64,000 nucleotides of DNA, taken from positions 39,387,001-39,451,000 of the forward strand of contig JAIVEN010000002.1 in the NCBI GenBank assembly GCA_026686845.1. The letters are read 5' to 3'. The stretch comes from Adenanthera pavonina (taxonomy: Eukaryota; Streptophyta; Magnoliopsida; Fabales; Fabaceae). The translations under genes and the position numbers were made by a program. Under the pieces are notes generated by a model. The model did no database searches and had not been told where the DNA came from. It was given only the letters and a program-made list of their open reading frames with translations. The first letter of the stretch is position 1, and each line of letters opens with the position of its first letter. Below, piece after piece: positions 10,620-23,800 of this stretch.

Positions 10620-12780
10620 CATGAAAATGGTTAGAGTGAAAAATGCCAATGTCAGGAAGGAGCAAGTCAGGCCCAAACGTTTCACCAAATCTCAATATGC
10701 CTCAAAGGAAGGAGAAACCCAGAAAAGGAAGGTCGAATTCAGTAAAGGAACTCCATCTAAAAGGTAAAAAATAACTCCAAAGGCTAAATCAAAGAAGTCA
10801 ATCTCTTCCTACATCCAGCACTGAGTCAGAAGAATTGTAGTTGACTACATAGTCTCTTTGTAACTCTGATCAAATCTTGAAGGAATATACCACAAAGTTT
10901 GCTACAAAAAAGGTAATAATCCCTCATTGTTCCAATTTGGAGGAATTTTTAATTTCCAACAACTTTGATGCTAGAATTTGGTTGGGCAAATATAAGAATC
11001 TATTGGAAATTAGAGAAAGATTTGATGATAAAGTGATTAAGACTTGGTATGCTGCATTGAAATATAATGATAAAAAGAGAAAGTACCAAGTAACACTTAG
11101 GTCTACGAATCTGTGGTTATTAGATGAAAATATCAATGAGGTTTTAGAGATTCCTAGACAAGAAGGATTTAAGATTGACATTTCTACTTCCAAACACATG
11201 GATGAGGACAATGATGTAGATGAAGAAAGTGGGGAATTTCTGAACTATAAAGAGAGCATAATTCTAAATGCACTCTTCAAAAGACATGTAAATAGGCCTC
11301 CTCTAAAACTTGTGAAGCCCTCTGACCTAAGTGTACAAGTGAGAGTCCTACACTATATAGTGTCAAGGATTATCTCCAATAAGGGAGGAAGCTTCAATCT
11401 GATTACTAGGGTTGAGGCTCATATAATGACAACCTTAATTAGTGGAAAGGAGCTTAACCCGGGACATATAATCTTTTAGAGGATGATCAAGGCAAGAGAT
11501 CTAAGAAGAGACTCTACTTTGCCCTATACTTTCATTATCACTAAGCTCCTCAAATTTGCCAAAATACAGCATCTAAAGAAAGGCATAGGGAAGCCAACTT
11601 AGGAGTTTAAAGAAGAAGAGCTTATGAGAATGGGGATTGAAAGGAAAGAGGGCAAATACATTAGGAAATGAGCTGGAAAATCTGAGGACTTATTTTATGA
11701 AAGAGGAGAATCACAGCAGCAAGAAGGTACATCTGAGGTTGCCCTAACCATACAAACTGAACCCAGCCTCAACCTACCCAGCAACACAAACCTTCAATTC
11801 CAACCACAATGGCCACTCTTACCGCTATGCCTGAACTCTTTGATTGCCTATCAAAGATGATGCTCAGTATCAGTGAGGAACAAAATGCTAAGTTTGCACA
11901 CCTGCAAACACAAATCATTGACCTGGCCAAGAATGTCAAGCTAATTGCTTATGCATATATAGATATCCATATTTCAAATCTAGCCACATCAGCACATCCT
12001 TAAACTAGTCCCTCATAATCAACCAAATATGTCTTTCTTAAAGTCCTAAGCCCTTTTGAGATAGACTCTCCTGATGCTGCTACTACTATTATTGCTATTA
12101 CCCCTCAAGCTTCCAGCAATGAAACTAGTCTTGGTCTATCTTTAGACTACGTCATGGAGGAAGAAGCCATTCAGGGAGAAGTCTCTCATGAGCCAATGAA
12201 GGAGGACATTGTTCAAGAGTCAATTATGTCATCACAAGAGGCTGAGTAAATAGAGAAGTTTGTTGTAGGTCTCAGCACTACACCAGTTATTCAAGCTATC
12301 CTCAATGAGGAAAGAAGCATTGTGCCTTACATTGACATTGCTGCTATTACAAATGATGTTACAGTGTAAGCTAAAAAAAAAGGCTGAATGAAATGTTTGC
12401 TCTACTAGCTCCTCAACCCTCACTCTCTGAATATAGCCTCTCAGTGGAACAACAGGCTAGGCTGGCCAACACTTGAAGGAAAATTCAGCAACTATTCTTT
12501 GGGTCTGACAATGAAGTTGAGCAATTAGTCCTTCTTCGTTAGATACCTTCCTCTGTGCCATTCATACAAGTCCCTCTTCACGTCATTCCTATGACATAGA
12601 AACCTCCTCCCTTTGTACATGCTCCAGCTCCTGATGATGCTAAAAAGGGGGAGAAGAAAGATAAGCAAACTAGAGAAACTGCAGTTGGACAAACGTAGAC
12701 TGGACAATCTGAAGCTACTGAGTAATTAGGAAAAACTTATAACAAGAGGGTAAAGCTCAAGGCCAGGAAGGAGTAATGAG
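10620..12780 (+). pseudogene. Env-like third ORF of the SIRE-type Copia element, broken
   Basis: Copia elements of the SIRE/Maximus lineage carry an extra ORF between RNase H and the polypurine tract, often called env-like. Here a Lys/Arg-rich start (MKMVRVKNANVRKE, from 10620) runs to a stop near 10768. The longest open part is 10877-11479 (200 residues), with FATKKVIIPHC and WYAALKYNDKKRKYQVTLRS. An acidic patch (MDEDNDVDEES) and IILNALFKRHVNRPP follow, then a further stretch to ~12780 that is Pro/Glu/Ser-rich with stops. I see no convincing signal peptide or membrane anchor in the surviving pieces. The function of this ORF is not known; the assignment rests on position and general character. 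Confidence 0.6.
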
Positions 12781-13060
12781 CTGTAGAACCTTAGGGCTTA
12801 GATCTTAGGAATTTGTATTTTTGTTGAACTTTGAATTTGTGTATTTGCTTTGAAATTTGGTTGAATTTGATTGACTATCTGTACTAAACTTATGAATCAA
12901 TGCAACTTGTTTTCATACTTTCTTCTCTATTCTCCTACAAGTTTCAACTCTAACACATGTGCTATACTTTACATTCAAATTTTAATGCATATGTTGAGGG
13001 GGGAAGCTCTTGAAGCAAACCCAAGTACTAATCCAATTTGCAAGTTTTTTTGTCATCATC

Positions 13061-13075
13061 AAATGGGGGAAAAAT
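13061..13075 (+). promoter_or_regulatory. Polypurine tract of the Copia element
   Basis: AAATGGGGGAAAAAT lies directly before the TGTTGAATCA start of the 3' LTR, the normal place for the plus-strand priming tract. It confirms the left edge of the LTR at 13076. Confidence 0.8.
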
Positions 13076-14598
13076 TGTTGAATCAAGTGTATTGATGATA
13101 CCAAACAACCAAAGCTTGGAAGGAAAATGACAAATGAATATGAGAAGATCAAATGAAAAAATCTATTGAAGAAAATGTGAAGACTTAGTTTCTAGGATTT
13201 CTCTATTTGTAATTTAGGTAAAAAGATTCGATTATCACTTATATATGTTGCCACAATATTTAAATGAGTAATTTCATAGTTATCCTATATTAGCATACGT
13301 TAACTTCTGAAAATATTGACTAATAGATGAATTTTGTTATTAACTCATGTGTATTTTGTGCAAAATTTGAACTTTGCTTTGTGAAATTCAAATGTACAGT
13401 GGTTTTATCTCTAATAGATGAATTTCAGTTATGAAATTCAAATTTCAAACTAAGCATTGTTAGTAAATATATACAAAATTCATATGAAGTTTAGTCAAAA
13501 TTCGAAGGTTGATAAACTTCAAAAAGAGTTCAGAGACACCTCCTTTGACAGATGAATTTTGGACCTTAAAATTTAAATTTCAAGTTATGAGCTTTTGAGT
13601 TTAGTTAGAAGGTATCTTTGACAGATGAATTTTGTAATCCAAAATTCAAATTTCAGAGAGGAGAACTTTTATGCCAAGTTAAACAAGCCTCTAACAGACA
13701 AATTTTAGCTTCTAAAATTTGAATTTCTAGTACATTATGAAAAGTGTGAGACAACTATTCAAACTCAACATATGCACTTTTGATATGAAAATTTGCTTGT
13801 TCTAACATGCAATATCTTTAACAAACTCAAAATTCGAATGTCACATTTAAACAGATGAATGTTGAAGTTCAACGTTAAAATTCTTAACCTTCGGTCTTTG
13901 CGAAATTCATCTATTGAACCCCAAAATTCAAATTTTAGCATGTCAGAGGTATTAAATACGGTTGATAAACGGCTATTTCTATAAAATAATCATTGGTTAA
14001 AGTTTCTAATGGCTAGATCTTGTGTCTAATGACTAGTTAAATCACAAATCTATAATAGAACTTTATTTGAAGTTGGAAAAAAGGATTTTAAACTTTTTTG
14101 TGCTAAAACTCTACCAAATTTCTGTGTCAAAACCTTTTTACCCATACACTACATTTATTGTACTTTAATTTTCATATCTACTCTATTCTAGAGAGTATTT
14201 CTGCTGTCTACAAATCTTTTCTTGATCGGGAAGAAAGATTCTTTATGAGGAAAGTCACAGAGGAAATTAGAAAATACTTGTAAGAGTGTTGAGTATAGAA
14301 TTTGAGTATTCTAAGAACAGAGCACGAGTTTGTACTGAGGCATTGCAAAGAATCCATTGAATTCTTGCAAATAATGAAAATCTCAAGTGATGGCTTGGGG
14401 ACTAGACATATGTCAAGTAGATCAGACTAAAGCAGGATATATTTCTGAGTCCTTTCTTTCCTTATCTTGCAATTATTTTCATCTTCATTGCACTCGATTT
14501 TTCTGCAAACTTTTGCTTTCACTGTAAACTTATATTATTGTAGAAAAAATTTGAACTTTCCAATTCACCCTCCTCTTGGGAAGCCAACTATTCTAACA
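13076..14598 (+). repeat. 3' LTR of the SIRE-like Copia element
   Basis: The LTR begins TGTTGAATCAAG after a polypurine tract and ends TTCTAACA (1523 bases). It is homologous along its length to the solo LTR at 22204-23862 and, at its 3' end, to positions 1-222. The first half is made of repeated motifs of the type GACAGATGAATTTT paired with AAAATTCAAATTT. The flank at 14599 lies inside a minus-strand Gypsy-type LTR, so the Copia element inserted into that LTR. The matching 5-bp duplication (TTGTT expected) would be left of the window. Confidence 0.88.
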
Positions 14599-15730
14599 TT
14601 GTTTCCATGAAATTCTCACTATATCAAGTTCTGATTGAAAACAATATTAAAAAGGGAAGGAAAATATTTTTTTACAAACTTCCAAAAACTCGTGGAATCA
14701 TGTCTATAATGAATTTATTCATGCTTTTCCTTTATTTTTATGTATTAAAACCCTTCCTTTTCTTTTCGTATACCTTGGCTGAAAATCACAACTCAAGAGG
14801 AGAGAAGAAAACTCATCCTGACCTTGCTAAAACTACCTACAACATAAAGTAGAAATCTTGAAGAATTAAGAGAAGAAATTACCTCAAATTGGCTTGCCTT
14901 TCTCTATTCTCTTCTCTTCTACGCCTTCTCTCTTTTCTTGGAGCTTTTTTAGATGCTTCACTCATTTATTTCTTATGCCTAAGTAGGCCAAAGAGGAGGG
15001 AGATATATAGAAAGCAAAAATCACACACTTTGTGCCATGCGTAATTCTAGACAATTCTTGTAAAATGACATAAAATAATGTAATATTTCTTTTCCCACAT
15101 GCTGAATAGGTGGCACCGTTTGAAGGAAAATATCTCTAAAATACTGCATATTTTTCTTAGTCCAAAGATATCATGTACTAGTTTACTTTATGCCTAGACA
15201 AATAAAGTTACTTTTGCATTTTTTGTTACTTGATGGATACAAAATATAACTATATTTGGATCTACTTTAATTTAATATCTTGTCCCAAAAAGTATTAATG
15301 TGGGGTCCACATACTTTTTTTTACTTTTTCTACTTTTTGTAGGGCCCACAGTACTTTTCTTTTGCAATATAATTTTTACTATATTTTGCAGTTTATTTTC
15401 TTCTAAATTGATCCCTTTGGACTCAATACATTATTCCATTAGGTTTAGCATGTCAAAAGATCCATTTTGACATAAATTTCTCAAAAATATGAAATTGCCC
15501 TTAGGATGGGTCAAATTGCAAATAACTTTTCTTTTAGGTCCTTATTTGTAATATTTTTCATGGACCAAACTACAAATAATTTTTCTTTTATGGATCAAAT
15601 TGCAAAAAGTTCTTTTTAAGGCCCTATCATATAATTTGACATTTTACTCCTTTTTCCATAAATTTCTATATCTCAAATTTTATTAAATTTCTATATATCT
15701 TTTGCTATTCAGAAATTTAGGGATATTACA
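14599..15730 (-). repeat. Minus-strand Gypsy-type LTR fragment (U3 to R)
   Basis: On the minus strand the LTR begins TGTAATATCCCTAAAT at 15730. Its U3 contains the same phrases as the plus-strand LTR at 4700-5300 (for example a GTGGGCCCTAC landmark at ~15345). A TATA-like box, CTATATATCTC, lies near 15005-15015, followed by a purine-rich leader. The fragment ends at 14599 where the Copia element is inserted. Confidence 0.75.
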
Positions 15731-16960
15731 ATTTGTATTATCCTTGTAGCCATCTACATCCATTAATTAAATAAATTTCTTCTTTTTTTGTATAGATTCT
15801 GGCCTAAAGCATCTTAAGTAGATTAATTGCATTGTTTCATTTAGTTGCATTCATTTAGTAGTTTTGCATTAGTAGATGGTTTAGGCATTCGTTTAAGATT
15901 AGTTTAGAGTCATCTTGCACATTTTCATTCATACAAAAACATACAAAAACCTATACACTTGCATACATTCATATCATCTCATTTACATTGCATTTAGTTA
16001 TATTAGCTTTAATTTTGCATTAGTTTTAGTTCCTAGTTGCATATATTTTGCATTAAACATTACTCTAACTTGATTCATCACAATTAGTTGTAACCTCATG
16101 ATCGAATATGATCTCAGCCTAGAAGGATTTGAGGGTAAACACAATCCACACACTTAAGCGAGAGTGATATATTTCTATCTTTATGAGGTCCTAAGCTTAG
16201 AACTAATTAGGTTAACCTTTTTGCCATGACGCTTGGACTTGCTTTGCATGTTTAATTCACTTGGATTTGATAGATATCATTGCACTAATTGATCTATTGC
16301 ATGTGATTTGAGCATCGGTTGTTTTCTTCATTTTCTTTGTTCTTTAATTTATTTTTATTTGGGTTTTCCTTTAATTTTTTACCAGGTAACTAGAGTTCTT
16401 TAACTTGAATCCCTTGCTTTATTCACTGCTTACTTTCTTGTATGCATGTATATTTGTGTTGATGCTTGGACTATTGTGATTGTGGTGGATTGTTGATGTG
16501 GGACCACCCTGGATTGTGCACCTTACAGGTGTTATTGTAAGGCATGTCACATGTGTGGTAACATGTGTACCTCACAGGTATATGTTGGCTATCAAATGAG
16601 AGTAAGATCCATATAGCATGTGTACCTTGCAGGTATATCCTGGCTATACAAGAACTTTGACTCGATGTCATGTGTACGTCATGGGTGTGTGATAGCCATC
16701 TTGGGAATTACAGTTATTAGATCACCTTGGATTGTGTACCTCATGGGTATGTGTTGCCAAGGCATGTCATGTGTGTGGTAGCATGTGTACCTTGTAAGTG
16801 TGTTAGCTACCATGTGTGATTGAGATTTGTATAGCATGCATATATTGTGGGTGTACACTAGCTATATGAAAACTTTGACTCGATGGCATGAGTACCTCAT
16901 AGGTGTGTGCTAACTACCTTGTCATGGTGTGATTGTGGGATATAAAATTAGCATTTCTTA
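15731..16960 (+). repeat. Gypsy-type LTR-like sequence with an internal duplication
   Basis: There is no coding signal. A block of about 219 bases beginning near 16502 (CACCCTGGATTGTG) is repeated from about 16720 (CACCTTGGATTGTG) to ~16937. Each copy contains two or more shorter repeats of the form TGTACCTCACAGGTGTGTG followed by TGGCTATC-like phrases and ACTTTGACTCGATG. Similar phrases recur at 24290-24320. Edges of the parent element were not found. Confidence 0.6.
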
Positions 16961-17792
16961 AGAGTTCGTGCATCTCTCGAAAGGGGACAGTTATAACACA
17001 GAGTATGCAGTTATATTCTAGCTTCTTGTTGATTACTTTGATTACATACTAACTTTCAAGTGTACATGTTATATCTTATAATTTAATACATTTCCCATGC
17101 AAACTACTTAGTTTTGAAACTTTAAAAAGCCTTTTAAGAACTTGAACCATTAAAATTTAGAACTATGGAAAACTGTTTTAGTAGACTTTTCAACATATTG
17201 CATAGTAAATTTTCAAAAATCATAATTTAATGTATAAAAATTATTTCACAATGGTTCAAGTCTCTAAAATCATGCAAATCTTGAACTTTATTGGAAAAAT
17301 ATGAAACTGAAAAATTATCTCTCAGATTCGCACAGTTTATTCATTAAACTTTACTGTTCATTTTGAACTTCTAAATTTTGAGCCGTAACTTTGAAAATTC
17401 ATATCTCATAAAATACAAAGCCAATTCATGCCTACTTAGCATCATTAGAAACTCTACATGTCTATTTTCTAACATATAAATTTTGTACCTTTATTTGATA
17501 CCTATTGGTTTGAGTACTAACACAAACCGTTAAGGGTCAGAATTATCTTTCACTAGAATGGTTTTATGAAAAAATGCATAACCTCCCATGTATAATTCCA
17601 AATACATCCAAACTAGTGTCATATTGTTCATAATACATAACTGTATCCCTACGTGTATAAACTAGAATTTTTGGAGCAATATTCAAATTTATAAATAGGT
17701 CAAAGTAGACAGTAAAATTAGCCCAAAATAATTTCCAGTACATCAATCTTCTTCTTCAATCCTTTTAGCCACTTGCTTTCCTTTGGCATTAG

Positions 17793-19453
17793 TGTTGGAG
17801 ATTGTGCCCTAGGCCAATCATTATATTATGAACATTGTACTTCATTATGAAAAAGAAGGTGTTTTTCTTTTTATTACATTATTATATTATTTGCATGTTT
17901 TTCTGTATAATAATTTCCTTGGATAAATCATTTTATCATAAATGTGCCTAGTCAATCATCTTTTGGGAACAATGATGAACTAAGACTAGTATGATTTTCA
18001 TTGATAATTATATGTATTAATTATGTATGAAGATACGAATCAAAATCATAAGTACCTGTTAGAGAACATGTGCTGGATTGACCCGTTATAAGATAGCTGC
18101 ATGGATCAAGTCATAAGCTTATCTCATATATATATAACCGTGTCACTAAACCCTTAGACCTGACATCACCATAGCTTCCTATATGGGAATATTGTACTTT
18201 GGCATAGTCAAAAGTCATCTTTAATCGGGAGATTATAAAAGCTATGATCAGGTATAGTGGAATTCATGTAGAGGAAGATGAATGGTCAAGATGCAATTTG
18301 TCCCTCTAATTAATGGAGAGATATATCTGGGCCCCTCAATGAGTGAGACTGAGAAATGCATGGTCGTGCTCGAATGGAAAAGTTTTCATTTGTTCTGTCA
18401 GTTTACTCGGAGATCGAGAAAGTGATAGTCGAGTAAGATGAGGATGATGTTTTCATACTTCATACTTGACTTATATATCGTGAGACAAAAGGGATGTGAT
18501 AAGGTTATATGATAAGTTGTATCAGATCACCGATCTCATATGATTTTGGTAGTTACAATGTCTTGTTAGATGCCACTTATGACTTGTGGATCCAATAATG
18601 TCATTGGCCTACTACCAACATCATATGGGCATGCAAGATCACACATAAGAACAGACCAACTAGAGCTAGAATGTCCAGATTCATTAAATCTAATATGTGT
18701 ATAGATTCAATGAATTTAACATTCAATTTAGGATATATGAATTTTATAAATATATATATATATATGATATATATATATATTATAAAATTCAATATATATA
18801 TTTGATATATTATATATATTTGAAATATTAAATATTTTGAAATATATATCATTTAAATTAATTAGTTTTAAATTTAATTCTATATGATATATTTAAATTT
18901 AAACTAATGACATAATCTAAATTTGATTTATATGATAAATTAAATTTAGATTTGATTCTAGATATAGATTAGATAGTTAGTTTAGATTTAATTTATTAGA
19001 TACATTTAAGTTTAAATTAATCTATTTAATTAATATTTGATTAAATTTAAATATTTAATTTAAAATTAATCAAATAATAAACTCTATCTATATATTGATA
19101 TAGACTAGGGTTATTAGATAAAATCAAGTGAGAGTCTCCACTCACCCTAGAGATTGAGCGACCACACACTTACACTGGAAAAATTGAACAAATGCACAGA
19201 GAAAGTGTACAGACATTTGCAAATAGAGGTGCTAGCATGCTGTTTGAGTTGGACTCACCGTTCATATGGATGTCAATAGAGGAAGCTGATTAGACTCGTT
19301 AGTCCCTGGGATTCGACGGTGGGAGAAGAACCTGAAAAGTCACGCACGAAAGATAAAATTCTTCTTCTACATCTCGATTTAAACAACATTGACGGATCCA
19401 TGGTAGGAATCTCGGTGTTGTTATCCGTTGTGTGTGTACCGATTTTCTCAACA
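17793..19453. mobile_element. Copia-type solo LTR, TSD ATTAG/ATTAC
   Basis: The 1661-base insert has TGTTG...CAACA ends. Flanks are ATTAG (17788-17792) and ATTAC (19454-19458), a 5-bp duplication with one change. The homologous LTR at 21541-21600 keeps the empty site (GGCCAAGTAATGC on its strand), which proves the insertion and shows ATTAC is ancestral. No gag-pol is present. It contains a long AT-rich palindrome near 18728-18791. Confidence 0.87.
18728..18791. repeat. AT-rich near-palindrome in the solo LTR
   Basis: GAATTTTATAAATATATATA is followed, after a GATAT centre, by TATATATTATAAAATTCA. The two arms could pair into a hairpin of about 28 bases per arm. Mostly simple AT repeat with distinctive GAATTTTATAA ends. 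Confidence 0.75.
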
Positions 19454-20870
19454 ATTACTTGGCCTTATCATTTGGGAAACTATGGAGGTGAGATTGGGGA
19501 ATCTCATTAGTCAACTTGCACATGCCAACATGTCATCACAACACATTCAAAACATTGAAAATATAGCATGGTTTCATAAAACGTATAAAGCATCCATATT
19601 GTTTAACAAAATTTCAGTAGCATAATGGCTTAAAAACAAGACATCCTAGACTTAGCCCTTATCATAAAAAACCAACCAGTCACAAAAATAGTCATGGCAA
19701 CAACATGGCAACATTTTCATAACATAATATATATCATTAAGCAATAACATAAAGACAAGAGTAAGAGACTACCTTGGTGCTTTACTATCTTTGTCTTTAG
19801 CTTGCTTCTCACTTACTTGGGCTCGCTTTCTCAACTTGTTTAAAGTCTAACAACATCATTAAACCTTACTAAATAACTTGCTAGCATCATAGGAAACTAT
19901 GTATGCATAGGTAGCCCAAACATTTGACTTTTTGCAAACTAACTTTTATAATGAATTCCTGGACCTTTCTTGACTATGTTGCATGTTTCATCAAAATCCA
20001 AGTTTAGGACTCTCTTCCCTCCTTGACCAAAACTAAGCCTTCAAAAACTCATCATGGAAAACTCAATCTTTCAATCATTCCTTCATGCATTTTGGTCATT
20101 ATTCAACTACACAAACACATTGCAACCCTTATTTAAATGAAACACAAACCCTAACCATGCAAACATACCTTGGCCATGAATTAAGGACCTTGGAGGAGGA
20201 AGAGAAATGCCAATCTATGCTAGATGAAAGGTAAAAAAGCTAGCAAAGATCAAAAGATAAACCCTTGCCTTGAGACCTTTGCTCCTTGCTTCTCCTTCCT
20301 TCCTTCTTCTCTTCCTCTCCTTCCTTCCTCTCTCTCTCTTCTTCTCTCTTCATACCACTGCCTCTCTTTCTAGCCCTCCCAAGGGTTTGTAAAAATGAAC
20401 AAAGTAGGAGGGGGATTTGGGGTTCTATTTATAGGGAAAGTTGATGAATATTGGCCCTTAGATTCAATCTTAATCTAATGGCATATAATTATTCTTGAAT
20501 TGTTTAAGTTATTTTACCTCATTGTCCTTGGATATTTTTCATATTGTAAGAGGGAGAGGTAAGGGCAATATTGTCCTTAAATTCCCTCTAAAATTTTGGT
20601 CACATCAAGGGGAGAGAGAAAAATTACTATCTTGCCATTTTACAGATCTAATTTTCTCCGGGTTGTGTATTTTCATTTGGGTTTTCTATTATATTCTGTA
20701 TTCTTTCTATGTACTTTATTTTTGAGGCCACTGTCTTTTTCTCTTTACTTTTTCATGTGAGGTTCACTTGTCTTACTTATTTTTTAGTATTCATCTTACT
20801 CGATCGGTATTTACTATTCACCTGAGACCTATCTTTTATTGTACCTGTACTTTTCCTCTTAGGGTCCACA

Positions 20871-23800
20871 TGTAACATCCCCATTTTCATATATGTATTT
20901 CATGACCAGATAATGTTAAAATAAAGCATAAAAGCATGAAAAATTGAGTTTTTAATTTGGATTCTTTAGGGCCATGTCTCAGTCAAAGTGAAAGGTGAAG
21001 GAGGGAATGAGTTTTTTATGAAACTAATGCTTCCAATAGACTCCTAGCATACAAAATAACCAAGAAAAGTCAAGAAAATCACTAAAGAACTTGGTTTCCA
21101 AAATGTCAAAGTTTAGGGATATTAAAGCATATATAACTTATATAATGTTATCAAGTTGTTAAGCAAGATTTAATGATGCAATTAGGCTCTAATCAAGTCA
21201 AGGAAGTGGTCCAAAGAAGTAAGAAACAAACTTGAAAGCAAAGGAAGTAAAGCCTTGAGATAATAACTCTTGCTATAAGCTTTTACATTGATACATTATG
21301 CTTTATATTCCAAACTATGTTACTTTAATGTTTGGCTATGTCTTATGATTGGTTTGGCTATTTTATGATAAGGGCTAAACCCTGGGATGCCCATTTACTA
21401 AGCTATTATACTTCCAAAATTTTTACTACAACATAGTATATTGATTGTTTTCTAAAAGTATGGTTGGAAGCATGATGATTATATAATGCCTTTGTAATGT
21501 TTAAGCTAATGTGATATGTTTGAGCTTTATTACTATTGAGATGTCACCATCTCACCCCTAAGTTTCCCTAATTATAGGGCCAAGTAATGCTAAGGGGGAG
21601 AGTATAACAAAGAGGATTGAAAAAAAAGATTGATGTATTAGAAACTGCCTTGTTCTATTTTTGGTTCTGTTTCATACTATATGATTTGAATGGTTATATA
21701 AATTCGAATATAACTCCAAAAATCCAGTGATTTATATTTATGGATAGAGCTATATCTCAAGAATAAAATGGCATTAATTTGACTAAATTTGGATTTATAT
21801 AATTATAGCTATGCATGTTTTGCTAAGACTGCTCTAGTGAAAGTCTTTTTAGACCCACGAAGGTTTATGTTAATGCTCTAACCAATAGAAGTATAATAAA
21901 TATAAAAGATAAAAATGGTTAGAAAGTAAACATATAAAGTTTTCCAATGATATCAAGTATGCATGAAATGGCTTTCTATTTTATGACAAATAAATTTTTA
22001 AAATTAAGGCCCAAATTTCGGACAGAAATAGAAATGCAAAAATGAACACTAAAGTTTATACAATAAATTGTACAAATCTGAGCGTCTATTTTCCAGTCTC
22101 ATATTTTTCACATGTGATTTAAGATGTGCATAAGTTTTAGAAACTTGAACCATTATGAAATAATTTTTCTATATTTAATTATGAATTTTGAAAATTTTCT
22201 ATGTGTTGAATCAATTGTTTTTATGATTCCAAACTAACATTCAAGAGCTTGGAGAGAAGATATCAAAGGTGCACAAAAGATCTCAAGTGAAGAAATTCAA
22301 GAAAAACCAGCACAAGAATAGATGTAGAATCTCTAACAGTGTTTAAATTGAATAAAAGACTTTGAATTGATAAAAAGATATTTTAAAACTATGATTCTAT
22401 GTTAATTCATGGAATATTTGAAAAACACTCATCAACAAACGAAATTTGAAAGGTTAATACTGATATGTTGTTTTAAAAATTTGAACTTTGGCTTTGGAAA
22501 TTCGAATTTCGAATTGAAAATGAACAAGTCTGAAAAAAGCCTTCTTTGACAGATGAACTTTGAATGCAAAAATTCAAACTTTGAAACAAGTCTGATAAGA
22601 GCCTTCTCTGACTGACGAACTTCAGCTTTTGAAAATTCAAATTTCTGACAAAACACAATTCATGAAAAATGAAAAATTTGTCTGAGGATATGTCAAAATT
22701 CATATGAAAACAAAGTTTAAAAAGAGTTTCAAGATAGCCCACTGACAGAAGAACTTTGATATTGAAAAATTTGAATTTCAGAAACAAAGTTTGCAAGTCT
22801 GTTATGACAATCTGTTGTCATATGAATATTGGTATTTAGAAATTCGAATTTTGAACTAAGTCTGATAAGAGTTCTCTCTAACACATGAACTTTGAATCTA
22901 GAAAATTCGAATTTCAAAAAGATAAACTATTGTGCCTTATTGAGCTGCCCACTGACAAACGAATTTTGGGCACCAAAATTTGAACTTTGAAGGCACTGTA
23001 GCAATTTGGGACTACTATTCACACTTTTAAGAAGAACTTTTTAACTTGAAAATTTGTATGTTCCAACACAGAAAAATTTCTTAATGATGAAAATTCGAAC
23101 TTTGCTTTACAACAGACGAACTTTGAAATTTAACGTTGAAGTCTTTAGCTTTTGATCTCTGTGAAATTCGTCTGTTGACCAACCAAAATTCAAATCTTGA
23201 TTGTTAGAAGCATTAAATGCGGTTGGTGAACAGATAGTTTTTCAGAGTAACCGCTGGGTAACTTCTCCAACGATTAGATTTTGTTTCTAACGTATAGTTA
23301 AGACCTAAATCTATAAATATAACATCATTTGAAGTTGTGGGTAATGATTTTAACATTGTATATACTGAAACTCTGTCAAATTCTCAACTCAAAGTCTTTT
23401 ACTCTCATACTTCAGTCTTCTGCACTTAAACTTTCATATACACTCTAAATTAGAGAGTTCATTCTTTGTAATCAATCTTATCTTTATCTGGAAGAAAGAT
23501 TTTCTTGTGAGCGAATATCACAAGGGATTTGGGAAGCATTTAACTAGAGTGCAGAAAGAGAACTTGTAAGCTCTAAGAATAGAGCATCAAAGCTGTACTG
23601 AGGCAATTGCAAGAAGCCTACCGAATTCTTGCAGGATAATTGAAAATCTCAAGTAGTTGCTTGCGAACTGGACGTAGGTCAAGATAGAGAGACCGAACTA
23701 GGATAAACATCTGTGTCAATCCTTCTCCTTTACTGCTCTTACATTACTATTATATTGTACTCTGTTTTACAGTCTTGTTTGTCTTCATTATACGCTTGAC

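Larger units (their letters stand above)
16961..20870 (-). repeat. Minus-strand Gypsy-type LTR, interrupted by a Copia solo LTR
   Basis: Read on the minus strand, this matches the plus-strand LTR at 20871-24268 and the minus-strand LTR at 62494-64000. A TATA box, CTATAAATAG (20425-20434), is followed by a purine-rich leader (about 20270-20400), then the TCTCACCT...GGCCAAGTAATGC landmark and the 3' part with AATTCATATCTCAT-like phrases (about 17370-17420). It is split by the insert at 17793-19453. The lower boundary near 16961 is approximate and no target duplication was found. Confidence 0.7.

Noticed and set aside
22432..22917. Overlapping minus-strand frames with repeated KFEF words
   Set aside because: They are translations of the repeated LTR motif in the Copia solo LTR.
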